DNA from: Bacteroidales bacterium
Lineage (GTDB): Bacteria > Bacteroidota > Bacteroidia > Bacteroidales > Marinilabiliaceae
Length of the DNA: 64,000 nt
Assembly: GCA_024401395.1 (NCBI GenBank)
Contig: JAKSLD010000005.1
Span: forward strand, 1-64,000
Reading direction: 5' to 3'
Every line of letters starts with the position of its first letter. Positions within the stretch are counted from its first letter, which is position 1. A program made the translations under genes and the position numbers. The notes below the pieces were generated by a model. It ran no database searches and was not told where the DNA came from. It was given only the letters and a program-made list of their open reading frames with translations. Below, piece after piece: positions 35,190-44,204 of this stretch.

Positions 35190-36896
35190 ATGAAAAAGTC
35201 GTTTACTCTGAAATTATTTTTCTTCGCTTGCCTCGTTCTCAATACTGGCATATCTTACGGACAGGTCGATCTTATGCAGATGGCCAAAGGAGCATACGAA
35301 GCTGACGATTACGAACAGGCTGCATCTTATCTGGATCAGGAGATTAAAAATAACCCTTCTTCTCCTGAACCTTATCTGCTGTACGACAAGATATGGAACG
35401 CCGTAGGCAATTACTCGGCAGCCGCTCAGTATTGCTCGTGGGGACTGCAACATATGACAGACAAAGACTCTCGCGAGAAACTTACCGTCGCTAGAGCTTC
35501 TGATTTGTTCGAATTGGAGATCTTCCCAGCTACTATTGAGCAATGTCTGAAAGTGATTGCTGACAACCCGAAATGTGCAGAGGCTCACAATCTGTTGGCA
35601 CTCTCATACCTTTCCCAGAATGACACTACCAGCGCGCTCTCTTCTCTGCGCACAGCCCAGAAACTATGCAAAGACGACCTGCGCATCCAGTCTCTGCTGA
35701 CCGAGGTTTTGTCCTTCTTTGGCAATAAGTCTGAAATCACTAAAGAGCTTAAGCGGGTAAAATCTCTTCTTGCTAAGATTGAAGCAAAAGAAAATACCAA
35801 GATTTCTCCCAATCTGAATCAAAACGGTATTCTTGACGCATACCACGCCTTGATTATTTGTGGTATTTCTTTGAAAAATTACGATGAAGCCGCAGGATAT
35901 ATTGTCGATTGCTATACTAAGTTCAATACGTCTATTAAGAACAATAAGACTCTGGCTGACCGTTCTATTATCGAAGCTGTCGCAAGAAATGTCGAATCTC
36001 GTAAAAATGTCATCATTAATCAGCCTAATGGCGATTTTACATATAGCGACCTCAATCGGTATATAGCTGAGTTGTATGATAATATCAGCGATAATGCAAT
36101 GACAATTAAATACCTCTTGCAGGCTCAACACGAGGATGTTGATTTCAACTACCGTTTCATCGGTCTCTCTAAACTGCTTATCTACGCCCGCCATATGGAC
36201 AAGGTACAGGAACTCATCAAAATTGAGGAGGATCGCATCAACGCTATTCCTGATATGTCTTCCCGACTGAATGCTCAGCGAATGATGAAGGGCACTTGTT
36301 CTGCTCTGCTGGCTTTGAATGAGGATTATGAAGCAGCAGCTGATGCCGCTAACGAGGCTGGAGATAAGGTTGCCGACACAAATACAAGTCTGATCTTCTA
36401 TGGCTTGGGCAAATACGAAAAGGCTCTCGAGTTTGTTGAATCGGCTCTGGCCGAAGAAATCAATACTGTCTCTTTGATGGATAAGGCTGGATTGCTTCTC
36501 TCTCTCGGACGCGACGAAGAGGCTTATGAGGCTTTTGAAACTATAGTAACTCTGAGCGATGAAAACGATCGTGAACAATATGTCGGTTACGCTGGTCTTG
36601 GCTTAGTCGAAAAATCTCGCGAAGCAATAAAGTCTTATATCGAAAAACACAAGGAGTATAGTATGTCTTACCGCGCTGCAGCTATTGCCGAGATCCTTAA
36701 CAAGGACTACGCCAAGGCAGCAGATTACCTGAAAGAGTCTTTGAAAATCGACTACTATAGTACCTTCGAGGTCGTCAACTACAACTTCTTGATCTCTCAG
36801 GCGTTTAAGGAGAGTGCAGAATACAAGGAGGTAGCAGATATGATAGCCAAAAATCGAGACCTTCTTAACGAACAATTAAAAGATATATTGCAATAA
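35190..36896 (+). CDS. Secreted TPR-repeat protein
   Basis: A 568-residue protein with signal peptide MKKSFTLKLFFFACLVLNTGISYG and helical repeats throughout (for instance AKGAYEADDYEQAASYLDQ, AHNLLALSYLSQNDTTSALSSL, YGLGKYEKALEFVESALAE). No enzymatic motif. Second gene of the TPR-retropepsin operon; it may act as a periplasmic scaffold with its neighbour. The final 22 nt overlap the likely start of the GIN-domain gene. Confidence 0.8.
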   Translation: MKKSFTLKLFFFACLVLNTGISYGQVDLMQMAKGAYEADDYEQAASYLDQEIKNNPSSPEPYLLYDKIWNAVGNYSAAAQYCSWGLQHMTDKDSREKLTVARASDLFELEIFPATIEQCLKVIADNPKCAEAHNLLALSYLSQNDTTSALSSLRTAQKLCKDDLRIQSLLTEVLSFFGNKSEITKELKRVKSLLAKIEAKENTKISPNLNQNGILDAYHALIICGISLKNYDEAAGYIVDCYTKFNTSIKNNKTLADRSIIEAVARNVESRKNVIINQPNGDFTYSDLNRYIAELYDNISDNAMTIKYLLQAQHEDVDFNYRFIGLSKLLIYARHMDKVQELIKIEEDRINAIPDMSSRLNAQRMMKGTCSALLALNEDYEAAADAANEAGDKVADTNTSLIFYGLGKYEKALEFVESALAEEINTVSLMDKAGLLLSLGRDEEAYEAFETIVTLSDENDREQYVGYAGLGLVEKSREAIKSYIEKHKEYSMSYRAAAIAEILNKDYAKAADYLKESLKIDYYSTFEVVNYNFLISQAFKESAEYKEVADMIAKNRDLLNEQLKDILQ

Positions 36897-37594
36897 GACT
36901 GTTTCTGACCATACTTCTTCTGCTTTTCATTTCTTCTGCCGTCTGGGCTGTAAAGCCTGTCAAGAGAGAAATCAGAAATGTAGAACGTTTCCAGGACATA
37001 ACCGTCGCTGGGGGAATTGATATCGTCCTGAAGTATGGCGATAAACGTGAGTGCTTCATTGAGGCGGAAAGCACTATCATCCCTCACGTAAAACTGGATT
37101 TCAAGGATAATAATCTCTGTATATCTACCTCAAGGTTCAAATACAAGACTAGCAAGAAAATCACGGTTTACCTTACGACAGACACCACTATACATTGTAT
37201 CACAACGAATAAGGGCAATCATGTAAACTCTCAGGGACTGCTGCAGGCCGACCGCCTCATAGTCAATGCCCGTCAGGCGTCTAACATCAACCTCAATGTG
37301 GAGGCTCAGCAAATCGACCTCCGCATTTCTGGCAGTTCTGCCGTATCTATTATGGGCACATGCCAGAATACATACGTTGATATCAGTGACACTTCGCTCC
37401 TGTGGACACATTTCCTGAAAAGCCAGATGTTGGATATATCTGCCGATTATTACTGCCACTGCAAGGTTTTCGCAGCAGAAAGCATATCTATCAAGGCTCT
37501 CAATGGCTCGAATATCGAGTACATCACGGCACGTGGTGCAGAGCGAAACATCTCCTCGGACAATACTACTCGTGTCGTAAAAGTCGACGAATAA
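36875..37594 (+). CDS. Secreted GIN-domain (DUF2807) protein with a non-ATG start
   Basis: The frame is open from 36869 to the stop at 37594 and has no ATG before residue 140 or so. Read from ATT 36875 it gives a textbook signal peptide (residues KRYIAIRLFLTILLLLFISS, then AVWA) and then VERFQDITVAGGIDIVLKYGD, the hallmark opening of the GIN/DUF2807 head domain, followed by its beta-helix strands (QIDLRISGSSAVSIMG, SISIKALNGSNIEYITARG). A GTG at 37298 would leave half a domain, so it is not the start. ATT 36875, ATT 36887, ATA 36893 and CTG 36899 are candidates; ATT 36875 gives the best leader. It overlaps the preceding TPR gene by 22 nt. Likely a periplasmic or surface protein; function unknown. 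Confidence 0.72.
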   Translation: MKRYIAIRLFLTILLLLFISSAVWAVKPVKREIRNVERFQDITVAGGIDIVLKYGDKRECFIEAESTIIPHVKLDFKDNNLCISTSRFKYKTSKKITVYLTTDTTIHCITTNKGNHVNSQGLLQADRLIVNARQASNINLNVEAQQIDLRISGSSAVSIMGTCQNTYVDISDTSLLWTHFLKSQMLDISADYYCHCKVFAAESISIKALNGSNIEYITARGAERNISSDNTTRVVKVDE

Positions 37595-37647
37595 CGCTTT
37601 TGTAAGTCTCTTATAGTAAGTGTTTCACTGAATTTAACGCGACTTTA

Positions 37648-37678
37648 TTGTTACAACATTAGAAAATACCTAACTTTG
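37648..37678 (+). promoter_or_regulatory. Promoter of the aspartate aminotransferase gene
   Basis: TTG at 37648-37650 and TAACTTTG at 37671-37678, 20 nt apart, 56 nt before the ATG: a good match to the Bacteroidota consensus. Confidence 0.6.
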
Positions 37679-37733
37679 CCTCGCCTAAAAAAGAAAGGCA
37701 TACTTCCTACAAGATAATTACACAATAACAGAA

Positions 37734-38927
37734 ATGAGTCAGATTTCAAATCGTTTGCTTTCACTCTCAGAGTCAGCAACACTCGCAATGTCTCAGAAGA
37801 GCCGCGAATTGCAGGCTCAGGGCCTCGACATCATCAACCTCAGCGTAGGTGAGCCAGATTTCAATACTCCAGACCATATCAAGGAGGCTGCTATCAAGGC
37901 TATCAACGACAACCAGACTCACTATCCTCCAGTACCTGGTTACCCAGAACTTCGCAAGGCTGTATGCAATCGCCTCAAGCGTGCCCTCGACCTCGATTAC
38001 GATTTCAATCAGGTAATCATCTCTGCAGGTGGTAAGCACTCCCTCGCTAATGTTATCATGGCAGTTATCAACCCAGGCGACGAGGTTATCCTCCCTGCTC
38101 CTTATTGGGTTTCTTACGCCGAACTTGTTAAACTCGCTGAGGGTAAAAACGTTATCATCGAGGCAGGTATCGAGCAAGACTTCAAGATTACTCCTGCTCA
38201 GCTCGAAGCAGCTATCACTGACAAGACACGTATGTTCATCATCAACTCGCCTTCAAACCCTACTGGTTCTATGTACTCGAAGGCTGAACTCCGTGCTCTC
38301 GCCGACGTCCTCGTTAAATATCCTAACATCATCGTTCTCTCTGATGAGATCTACGAGATGATTTCATACGAAGAGAAGCACGCTTCAATGGCTCAGTTCG
38401 CAGACCTTAAGGATCGCGTTGTTCTCTGCAACGGTCTCTCTAAGGGCTATGCCATGACTGGCTGGCGTCTCGGCTATATCGCAGCTCCTCTCGACATTGC
38501 TAAGGCTTGCAACAAGCTTCAGGGTCAGATGACTTCTGGTATCACTTCTATCACACAGGCTGCTGGTATCGCTGCTCTCAATGGTTCCGACGAGCCTTCT
38601 ATGAAGATGACAGCCGAGTTCAAGAACCGCCGCGATATGCTCTTCGATCTCCTCAAGCAGATCCCAGGCCTTAAGCTCAATAAGCCTACAGGAGCATTCT
38701 ACTTCTTCCCTGACGTTACTGCCTACATCGGCAAGTCTTACAACGGCAAGAAGATGGAGAACTCTATGGACCTCGCTATGTACCTCCTCGAGGTTGGTCA
38801 CGTTGCCACAGTAGCTGGTTCAGCATTCGGTATCGAGGGCTATATCCGCCTCTCTTACGCCGCATCTACAGAAAAACTTAAGGCAGCAGCAGAGCGCATC
38901 AAGAACGCCCTTGCAGAGCTCAAGTAA
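37734..38927 (+). CDS. aspC: Aspartate aminotransferase (class I PLP enzyme)
   Basis: A 397-residue fold-type I aminotransferase interconverting aspartate/2-oxoglutarate and oxaloacetate/glutamate. Seen: INLSVGEPDFNTP near 35, YPPVPGYPELR, the PLP-phosphate and Asn contacts INSPSNPTGSMYSK, SDEIYEMISY, the Schiff-base Lys 237 in GLSKGYAMTGWRLGY, and a C-terminal Arg in GYIRLSYAAS. Cytosolic; the subgroup is Ib (AspAT of thermophile type). Expressed from its own promoter and closed by a strong terminator. Confidence 0.93.
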   Translation: MSQISNRLLSLSESATLAMSQKSRELQAQGLDIINLSVGEPDFNTPDHIKEAAIKAINDNQTHYPPVPGYPELRKAVCNRLKRALDLDYDFNQVIISAGGKHSLANVIMAVINPGDEVILPAPYWVSYAELVKLAEGKNVIIEAGIEQDFKITPAQLEAAITDKTRMFIINSPSNPTGSMYSKAELRALADVLVKYPNIIVLSDEIYEMISYEEKHASMAQFADLKDRVVLCNGLSKGYAMTGWRLGYIAAPLDIAKACNKLQGQMTSGITSITQAAGIAALNGSDEPSMKMTAEFKNRRDMLFDLLKQIPGLKLNKPTGAFYFFPDVTAYIGKSYNGKKMENSMDLAMYLLEVGHVATVAGSAFGIEGYIRLSYAASTEKLKAAAERIKNALAELK

Positions 38928-38950
38928 TCTACAGAACAATTATCATAACA

Positions 38951-38990
38951 AGAGGCTGTGTCAAAATACGGGCACAACCTCTTTTTTTTT
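38951..38990 (+). terminator. Terminator of aspC
   Basis: A 10-bp stem (AGAGGCTGTG with CACAACCTCT, one wobble) ending in nine T. Confidence 0.9.
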
Positions 38991-39010
38991 ACGCCCCCAA
39001 AGGAGACAAA

Positions 39011-39040
39011 AAAAGGCGTTGCTGATGAGCAACGCCTTTT
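39011..39040. terminator. Bidirectional terminator
   Basis: A 13-bp perfect hairpin with A and T runs at its foot (AAAAGGCGTTGCT, loop GATG, matching arm). It could stop transcription from both sides and is the second of two hairpins after aspC. Confidence 0.8.
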
Positions 39041-39071
39041 AGTATTTTAATTATCATGATGGAGACGCGAT

Positions 39072-39218
39072 TTGGGGGCATACCACAAACCATTGAGAGA
39101 GAGCGAATTGTGCGACATGAAAGAATGGGAAGAGATGGACAAGGCCTCGCCATTTTACTACAAGAAATTCGGGAACGAAGAAGAGTACTTTGCGGCGATA
39201 GGGAATATAGCAGCATAA
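39072..39218 (+). pseudogene. Small ORF or gene remnant, uncertain
   Basis: In the 384-nt gap between aspC and the TPR gene there is an open stretch (TTG 39072, ATG 39117) reading LGAYHKPLRESELCDMKEWE, then EMDKASPFYYKKFGNEEEYF and AAIGNIAA before TAA. Its composition is protein-like rather than random, but only 33 residues follow the ATG, and no promoter box or strong ribosome site was seen. It may be the tail of a decayed gene or a very small protein. Confidence 0.35.
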
Positions 39219-39277
39219 AGGCTATATATTTGCCCACTGCCTCCCCTCCCGAGGAGATAGAAAAACAAAAAAAATAT

Positions 39278-39285
39278 TACCTTTG
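39278..39285 (+). promoter_or_regulatory. -7 box of the TPR/beta-barrel operon
   Basis: TACCTTTG matches TAnnTTTG, 27 nt before the ATG at 39312. Confidence 0.55.
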
Positions 39286-39311
39286 CACAAAACAGAAATG
39301 ACTGAAAAAGA

Positions 39312-42300
39312 ATGAAACGTCTACTGATGTCAATATACTGCGTCGCTTGTGCCATAAGTACCACATTCGCACAGGACGCATTGAAACACTCTATTCCTGA
39401 ACAGCATTACGATGACGCTCAGCTTTTGCTCGACGCGACTCTCAATGGCTCTGTCCGTTCCGAGAGTAAATATTTCATCGAAGATTTCAAACGTACCGAG
39501 GGGCTTCTTAGCGAGGAGAGCGCTTTCAATCAGGCTGTCGCTGCCAAGAAGGCTTGGCATAATGATGCCATAGGCTTGATGAAGAACTTCATCGAAGATT
39601 ACCCACAGAGTAATCGCCGCGATGATATGCTATACCATATCGGTGACTTGAAGTTGTCTGAAGGCTCTGTCAGCGAGGCACTCCGCTGGTTCGAGAAGGC
39701 TAAGGACAAACGCATAAGCAACGACTTGCGCGATGAGTTGTTCTTCAAACGTGGCTATTGCCTCTTCATCCGCGGCAAGCACAAGCAGGGTCTGGCACAG
39801 TTCGACAAGCTATCGTCCTCGTCTCAATACGACTCTTCGGTTAAGTATTACCGCGCTCACGTCGATTATGAGAATGGCAACCTCAACGAAGCACTCAAGT
39901 CGTTCGCGGCTCTCGAGAAGGATCCCGCTTTCGCTTCTGTAGCGCCTTACTATATCGCACATATCCTCTACCTTCAGGGTAACTATAACGAAGCTATCAG
40001 ATATGCTGAGCCTCTCACCAAGAAGGGTTCGTCTGCAAAGAATCTTGGCATGACACGTATCGTGGCCGATAGCCATTTCAATTTGGGTGAGTATTCCAAG
40101 GCTGAGAATCAATATTCCGATCTCCTTAAAGGGAACAGCAAGGCTCTCCGCGCCGATTACTACCATCAGGGTATAGCTCAGTACAAGAATGGCCATTATG
40201 AGGAAGCTATCGAGAATCTCAGCAAGTGTACCAAGGAGAAGGATAATATCGCTCAGAATGCGTATTACCACTTGGCCGATAGCTATCTGCGCATCGGCAA
40301 TAAGACTAAGGCCCGCAACGCTTTCGAGTCCGCTTCTAATATGTCTTTCGACCGTTCTATCAAGGAGGATGCTCATTTCAATAAACTGAAACTGGGCTAC
40401 GAACTCAACTATGCTCCTTTTAATGATATCATCTCAGAGTTCCTGGACTTCATCGAGGAGTACCCAAATAGCGATAAGCGCGATGAGTGCTACGACTTCG
40501 TAAGTAAGGCTTTCGTAACCTCCAAGAAGTATGAGCAGGCACTTGCTACTCTGGAGAAAATCCAGCACAAGAATCTCGCCGTATATACCGCTATGCAGCG
40601 CCTGGCGTTCTACCGTGGTCTGGAACTCTACACCGACGGCAAATATGAGGATGCCGTGGCAATGTTCGACCGCAGCATAGATTTCGGTCAGTATGATGCT
40701 AAAATAAAGGCTCGCTCTTATTACTGGAAGGGCGAGTGCCTCTATCGTTCAAATAAGACCAATGAGGCTTATTCAGAATACCTCACTTTCGTAAATGCCT
40801 ATTCCGCTGCAGAACTAGATGAGTTCACAACAGCCCACTATAATATCGCATATACTCGTTTCAATAAGAAATTGTACAACGAGGCTAAGTCCTGGTTCAT
40901 CAAGTATGTTTCTCTTAACGTAAAGGATACCCGACTCCTCGCTGATGCCTATAACCGTCTGGGCGACTGTATGTATGTCGACCGCAACTTTAAGATGGCG
41001 ATCGAGAACTACGACAAGGCACTCGCTACATCTGATGCTCAGGGCGATTATGCTATGCTCCAACGTGCTATATGCCTGGGCCTCAGTCAGAGCAACGAGG
41101 TAAAGGTGGCGGAACTCAAGAAGCTCATAGAGCGTTACCCTAAATCGCACCTGTGTGGCTATGCCTACTACGAGACAGCTCGCGCATACGTGGCTCTGGA
41201 AAAGATTCCTGATGCCATATATAATTTCAAGATTGTCAAGGAACGTTACCCTAAGAGTAGCCTTGCCAGCAAGTCTATGCTCCAGCTCGGTCTGCTCTAC
41301 TACAACAATTCTGAATACGACAATTCCAAAGCATTCTATAAGCGCGTAATCAATGAGTACCCTTCTACCCCTGAGGCAGCTGATGCTCTAGCTGGATTGC
41401 GTAACGTATATATGGAATCTGGCGATTTCGAGGGTTATATGGCTTATACTAAGACTCTCGGCTCATTCGCTCGCGTCGACCTCCAAGAGCAAGATTCTCT
41501 GATGTTCGTATCTGCAACTCGTCTCTACTTCAAGAACGACGTCCCTGGCGCTCAAGTGGCATTGCAGAAGTACCTCAGTCAGTTCCCTGATGGCCGTAAC
41601 GCTATAGGCGCTAATTTCTATATCGCCGACTGCTTCTACCGTCAGGGTGATAAGGATAAGGCACTGGAGTCATACCAGTATGTAGCTGATAAGCCTCGCT
41701 CTGCCTTCACAGAGGATGCTCTCTACCGTCTGGGGGAACTGCTATACCAGACAGAGTCTTACAAGGATGCTCTCGCAGCGTTCCGCCGTCTCGAAGAGGA
41801 AGCCGAAGTCGAGGGTAATAAGATTGAGGCTATCATCGGTCAGATGCGTTGCGCACAGAAGGTAGATGATACGGAGCTTTGTATCTTGGGTGCCGATAAG
41901 GTTCTCGAAATCGAGGACGCAGCACCTGAAATAGTTCGTGAGGCAAAATATCTCAAGGCAAAGACCCTTATCTACCTGAAGCGCTCTGCTGAGGCTCTTC
42001 CTATCTTGAGAGAGCTTAGTCAGAATACCGTAAGCGCCGAGGGTTCTGAGGCAAAATATCTCGTTGCTCAGTATCACTACGATAATAATGATACCGCATC
42101 TGCCGAGAAGGAGATATTCGACTACATCGAGAAGGGTACCCAGCATCAGTATTGGCTGGCGCGTAGCTTTGTACTCCTCGCTGATATATACCATACTCGT
42201 GGCGATGATTATCAGGCTCAGCAATACCTCGAGACTCTCAAGGAGAGCTATCAGGCTGATGATGATATCAATGATATGATTGCTCACCGCCTCGAATTGT

Positions 42301-42329
42301 GGCACGCAGGTTCTTCATCACTCGAATAA
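39312..42329 (+). CDS. Large exported TPR protein
   Basis: A 1005-residue protein made almost wholly of TPR-type repeats after signal peptide MKRLLMSIYCVACAISTTFAQ. Clear units include YHIGDLKLSEGSVSEALRW, YHQGIAQYKNGHYEEAIEN, YYHLADSYLRIGNKTKARN, YNRLGDCMYVDRNFKMAIEN and YLVAQYHYDNNDTASAEKE. It probably lies in the periplasm or on the inner face of the outer membrane and works with the beta-barrel protein encoded 20 nt downstream, a pairing usual in Bacteroidales. Function not known. Confidence 0.85.
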   Translation: MKRLLMSIYCVACAISTTFAQDALKHSIPEQHYDDAQLLLDATLNGSVRSESKYFIEDFKRTEGLLSEESAFNQAVAAKKAWHNDAIGLMKNFIEDYPQSNRRDDMLYHIGDLKLSEGSVSEALRWFEKAKDKRISNDLRDELFFKRGYCLFIRGKHKQGLAQFDKLSSSSQYDSSVKYYRAHVDYENGNLNEALKSFAALEKDPAFASVAPYYIAHILYLQGNYNEAIRYAEPLTKKGSSAKNLGMTRIVADSHFNLGEYSKAENQYSDLLKGNSKALRADYYHQGIAQYKNGHYEEAIENLSKCTKEKDNIAQNAYYHLADSYLRIGNKTKARNAFESASNMSFDRSIKEDAHFNKLKLGYELNYAPFNDIISEFLDFIEEYPNSDKRDECYDFVSKAFVTSKKYEQALATLEKIQHKNLAVYTAMQRLAFYRGLELYTDGKYEDAVAMFDRSIDFGQYDAKIKARSYYWKGECLYRSNKTNEAYSEYLTFVNAYSAAELDEFTTAHYNIAYTRFNKKLYNEAKSWFIKYVSLNVKDTRLLADAYNRLGDCMYVDRNFKMAIENYDKALATSDAQGDYAMLQRAICLGLSQSNEVKVAELKKLIERYPKSHLCGYAYYETARAYVALEKIPDAIYNFKIVKERYPKSSLASKSMLQLGLLYYNNSEYDNSKAFYKRVINEYPSTPEAADALAGLRNVYMESGDFEGYMAYTKTLGSFARVDLQEQDSLMFVSATRLYFKNDVPGAQVALQKYLSQFPDGRNAIGANFYIADCFYRQGDKDKALESYQYVADKPRSAFTEDALYRLGELLYQTESYKDALAAFRRLEEEAEVEGNKIEAIIGQMRCAQKVDDTELCILGADKVLEIEDAAPEIVREAKYLKAKTLIYLKRSAEALPILRELSQNTVSAEGSEAKYLVAQYHYDNNDTASAEKEIFDYIEKGTQHQYWLARSFVLLADIYHTRGDDYQAQQYLETLKESYQADDDINDMIAHRLELWHAGSSSLE

Positions 42330-42349
42330 CAGTCTAACATCGGAAAACA

Positions 42350-44173
42350 ATGGTTAATAAGCATATAATACTTTCTTTCGCTGCCTTCCTTGCTGGTACC
42401 GCAGCATTGGCTCAAGAGGAGACTCAGGTTATTGAGCGCGACGTGGACGTAGTCAACACTTGGCTCCCTACCCTGCGAAACCCTCATAAGTTGCAGGTGG
42501 AGCCTGTAATGGACGACACTATGTCGTATAGTCCCTCTTTTAAGTATAATGTCTTGGGGCGTGTTGAGCATGTAAGAACAACTCCCGACAGTATCAAGGC
42601 GGCTTCAATGAACTTCCCAAAGGAGGAGAGCCTCTACAACGCTCTCGTCAAAGTGGGTGCCGGCAATAGTGATGCTGTGGGTGAATTGTGGTACAATATT
42701 CCTCAAAACGAGGATTACCATCTCGCCCTCAACCTTGGTCACCATTCTGCTTATGGCAAGGTAAAAATGGAGAATGGCGATAAGATAAGTGCCCCTAACC
42801 ATAACACTTGGGCTAATGTAAACTTCGCCCGCTTCCTCGAGAAATTGCGCTTCGAGGGTCAACTGAACTTCAAGAACAAAATATACAATTACTATGGAAG
42901 CCATATAACAGGTGTAACACCTTTGCATTATTTGGCCTATGACAATTCAGTAATTTCTGACCCGTCATTCGTCAGCGAAATTACCAACGACGATAAGCAG
43001 CGTAACACTGAAGTCGATGCTACCTTAAGCCTGGCTAACCCTAACACTGGCCGCCGCGAAAAGGTAACTTTCAATGCTGTGACACACTATGGCTTCTTCG
43101 CTAACAAGACTGGCGTCCACCAGAATGACATCAACGTAGGTGGTTACCTTCGTTTCCCTATCAAGGAAAATTATCTCTTCGACGTAAATGTCAATGTCAA
43201 TAATTTCAGCGTCTCTGTTCCCGACGATGCTTCTGGAATATACAAGTTCGACGAAAGAAAACACACTGATGTGCCAGTAAACCCTCACTTCGGTGTAGAT
43301 TTTGATGCAATCAAGCTCAAGCTGGGTATCAATATGATTCTCGAATTCGGTGGCGAAAAGGATAATATCTATATGCAGCCTGATATCCGTGCGGATTTCA
43401 ATATCGCCGATGGCTTGGTACGACTTAATCTGGGTATAGTCGGTGATTATAAAGCTAACTCCTACCGCGACCTTGTAAATGAGTGCCCTTATCTGGCTCC
43501 TGACGTTACTAATTTTATCTGGAGTAGTCTCTATGGCACTTTTGGAGCTAAGACTGAGATAAAGACTACCCAACAGCCTTTCAAGTTTGATGCTGGTCTT
43601 CGCGTAGCTTTCTCTCGTAGTGTAGAAATGCACCTCGGCATGGAGTATGGTACTTTCGATGATGAACTTTTCTTCGTAAATAATGCATACAAGGGTGTAG
43701 ACAGCTTCCAAGATACTATAGTTGCTGTCCAGAGCAATCGATTCGGTATCATTACGGATAATGGCAAGCATTTCAAGGGCAAGGGCGAACTCCAGATCGA
43801 ACCTAATAGTAAGTTCCGTATGCTCCTCAAGGCTGCATATAACAACTGGAAGGTGGATTACCTCGAGGAGGCATGGAACAAACCTACCTACGAAATGGGA
43901 CTGGATCTCTTCGTAAAGCCTATCTCTCCTCTTACCATCAAATTCAATGCTAACCTCATTGGCGACCGCTACGCTTTGAATCAGGTGGATAATAATAAGA
44001 AGATTAAACTTGACCCGATATTTGATGTCAACCTAGGTGCTGTATATGCACTTACCGATAGATTCAATATCTTCCTCGATGCAAATAATATAGCAGCACG
44101 TGACGAGCAGTTGTGGCTTGGCTACTCCTCTCGCCGCGTAGGTGTCATTGCTGGTATAACATATAAGTTCTAA
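42350..44173 (+). CDS. Predicted outer-membrane beta-barrel protein
   Basis: A 607-residue exported protein (signal peptide MVNKHIILSFAAFLAGTAALAQ). After a short periplasmic start (ERDVDVVNTWLPTLRNPHKLQ) the chain alternates polar and hydrophobic residues in many strands, such as YHLALNLGHHSAYGKVKM and RFNIFLDANNIAARDEQLWLGY, and ends in a C-terminal aromatic signal GVIAGITYKF. That final Phe is typical for barrels inserted by BamA. No TonB box or plug domain was seen, so TonB-dependent transport is not claimed. It shares the operon with the large TPR protein. Confidence 0.72.
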   Translation: MVNKHIILSFAAFLAGTAALAQEETQVIERDVDVVNTWLPTLRNPHKLQVEPVMDDTMSYSPSFKYNVLGRVEHVRTTPDSIKAASMNFPKEESLYNALVKVGAGNSDAVGELWYNIPQNEDYHLALNLGHHSAYGKVKMENGDKISAPNHNTWANVNFARFLEKLRFEGQLNFKNKIYNYYGSHITGVTPLHYLAYDNSVISDPSFVSEITNDDKQRNTEVDATLSLANPNTGRREKVTFNAVTHYGFFANKTGVHQNDINVGGYLRFPIKENYLFDVNVNVNNFSVSVPDDASGIYKFDERKHTDVPVNPHFGVDFDAIKLKLGINMILEFGGEKDNIYMQPDIRADFNIADGLVRLNLGIVGDYKANSYRDLVNECPYLAPDVTNFIWSSLYGTFGAKTEIKTTQQPFKFDAGLRVAFSRSVEMHLGMEYGTFDDELFFVNNAYKGVDSFQDTIVAVQSNRFGIITDNGKHFKGKGELQIEPNSKFRMLLKAAYNNWKVDYLEEAWNKPTYEMGLDLFVKPISPLTIKFNANLIGDRYALNQVDNNKKIKLDPIFDVNLGAVYALTDRFNIFLDANNIAARDEQLWLGYSSRRVGVIAGITYKF

Positions 44174-44204
44174 AACATTTTCTCTAATTACTCTTATTTA
44201 CCTG

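Noticed and set aside
37298-37594. Short GTG-started gene
   Set aside because: It is the second half of the GIN-domain protein; the upstream frame carries the signal peptide and the family start.
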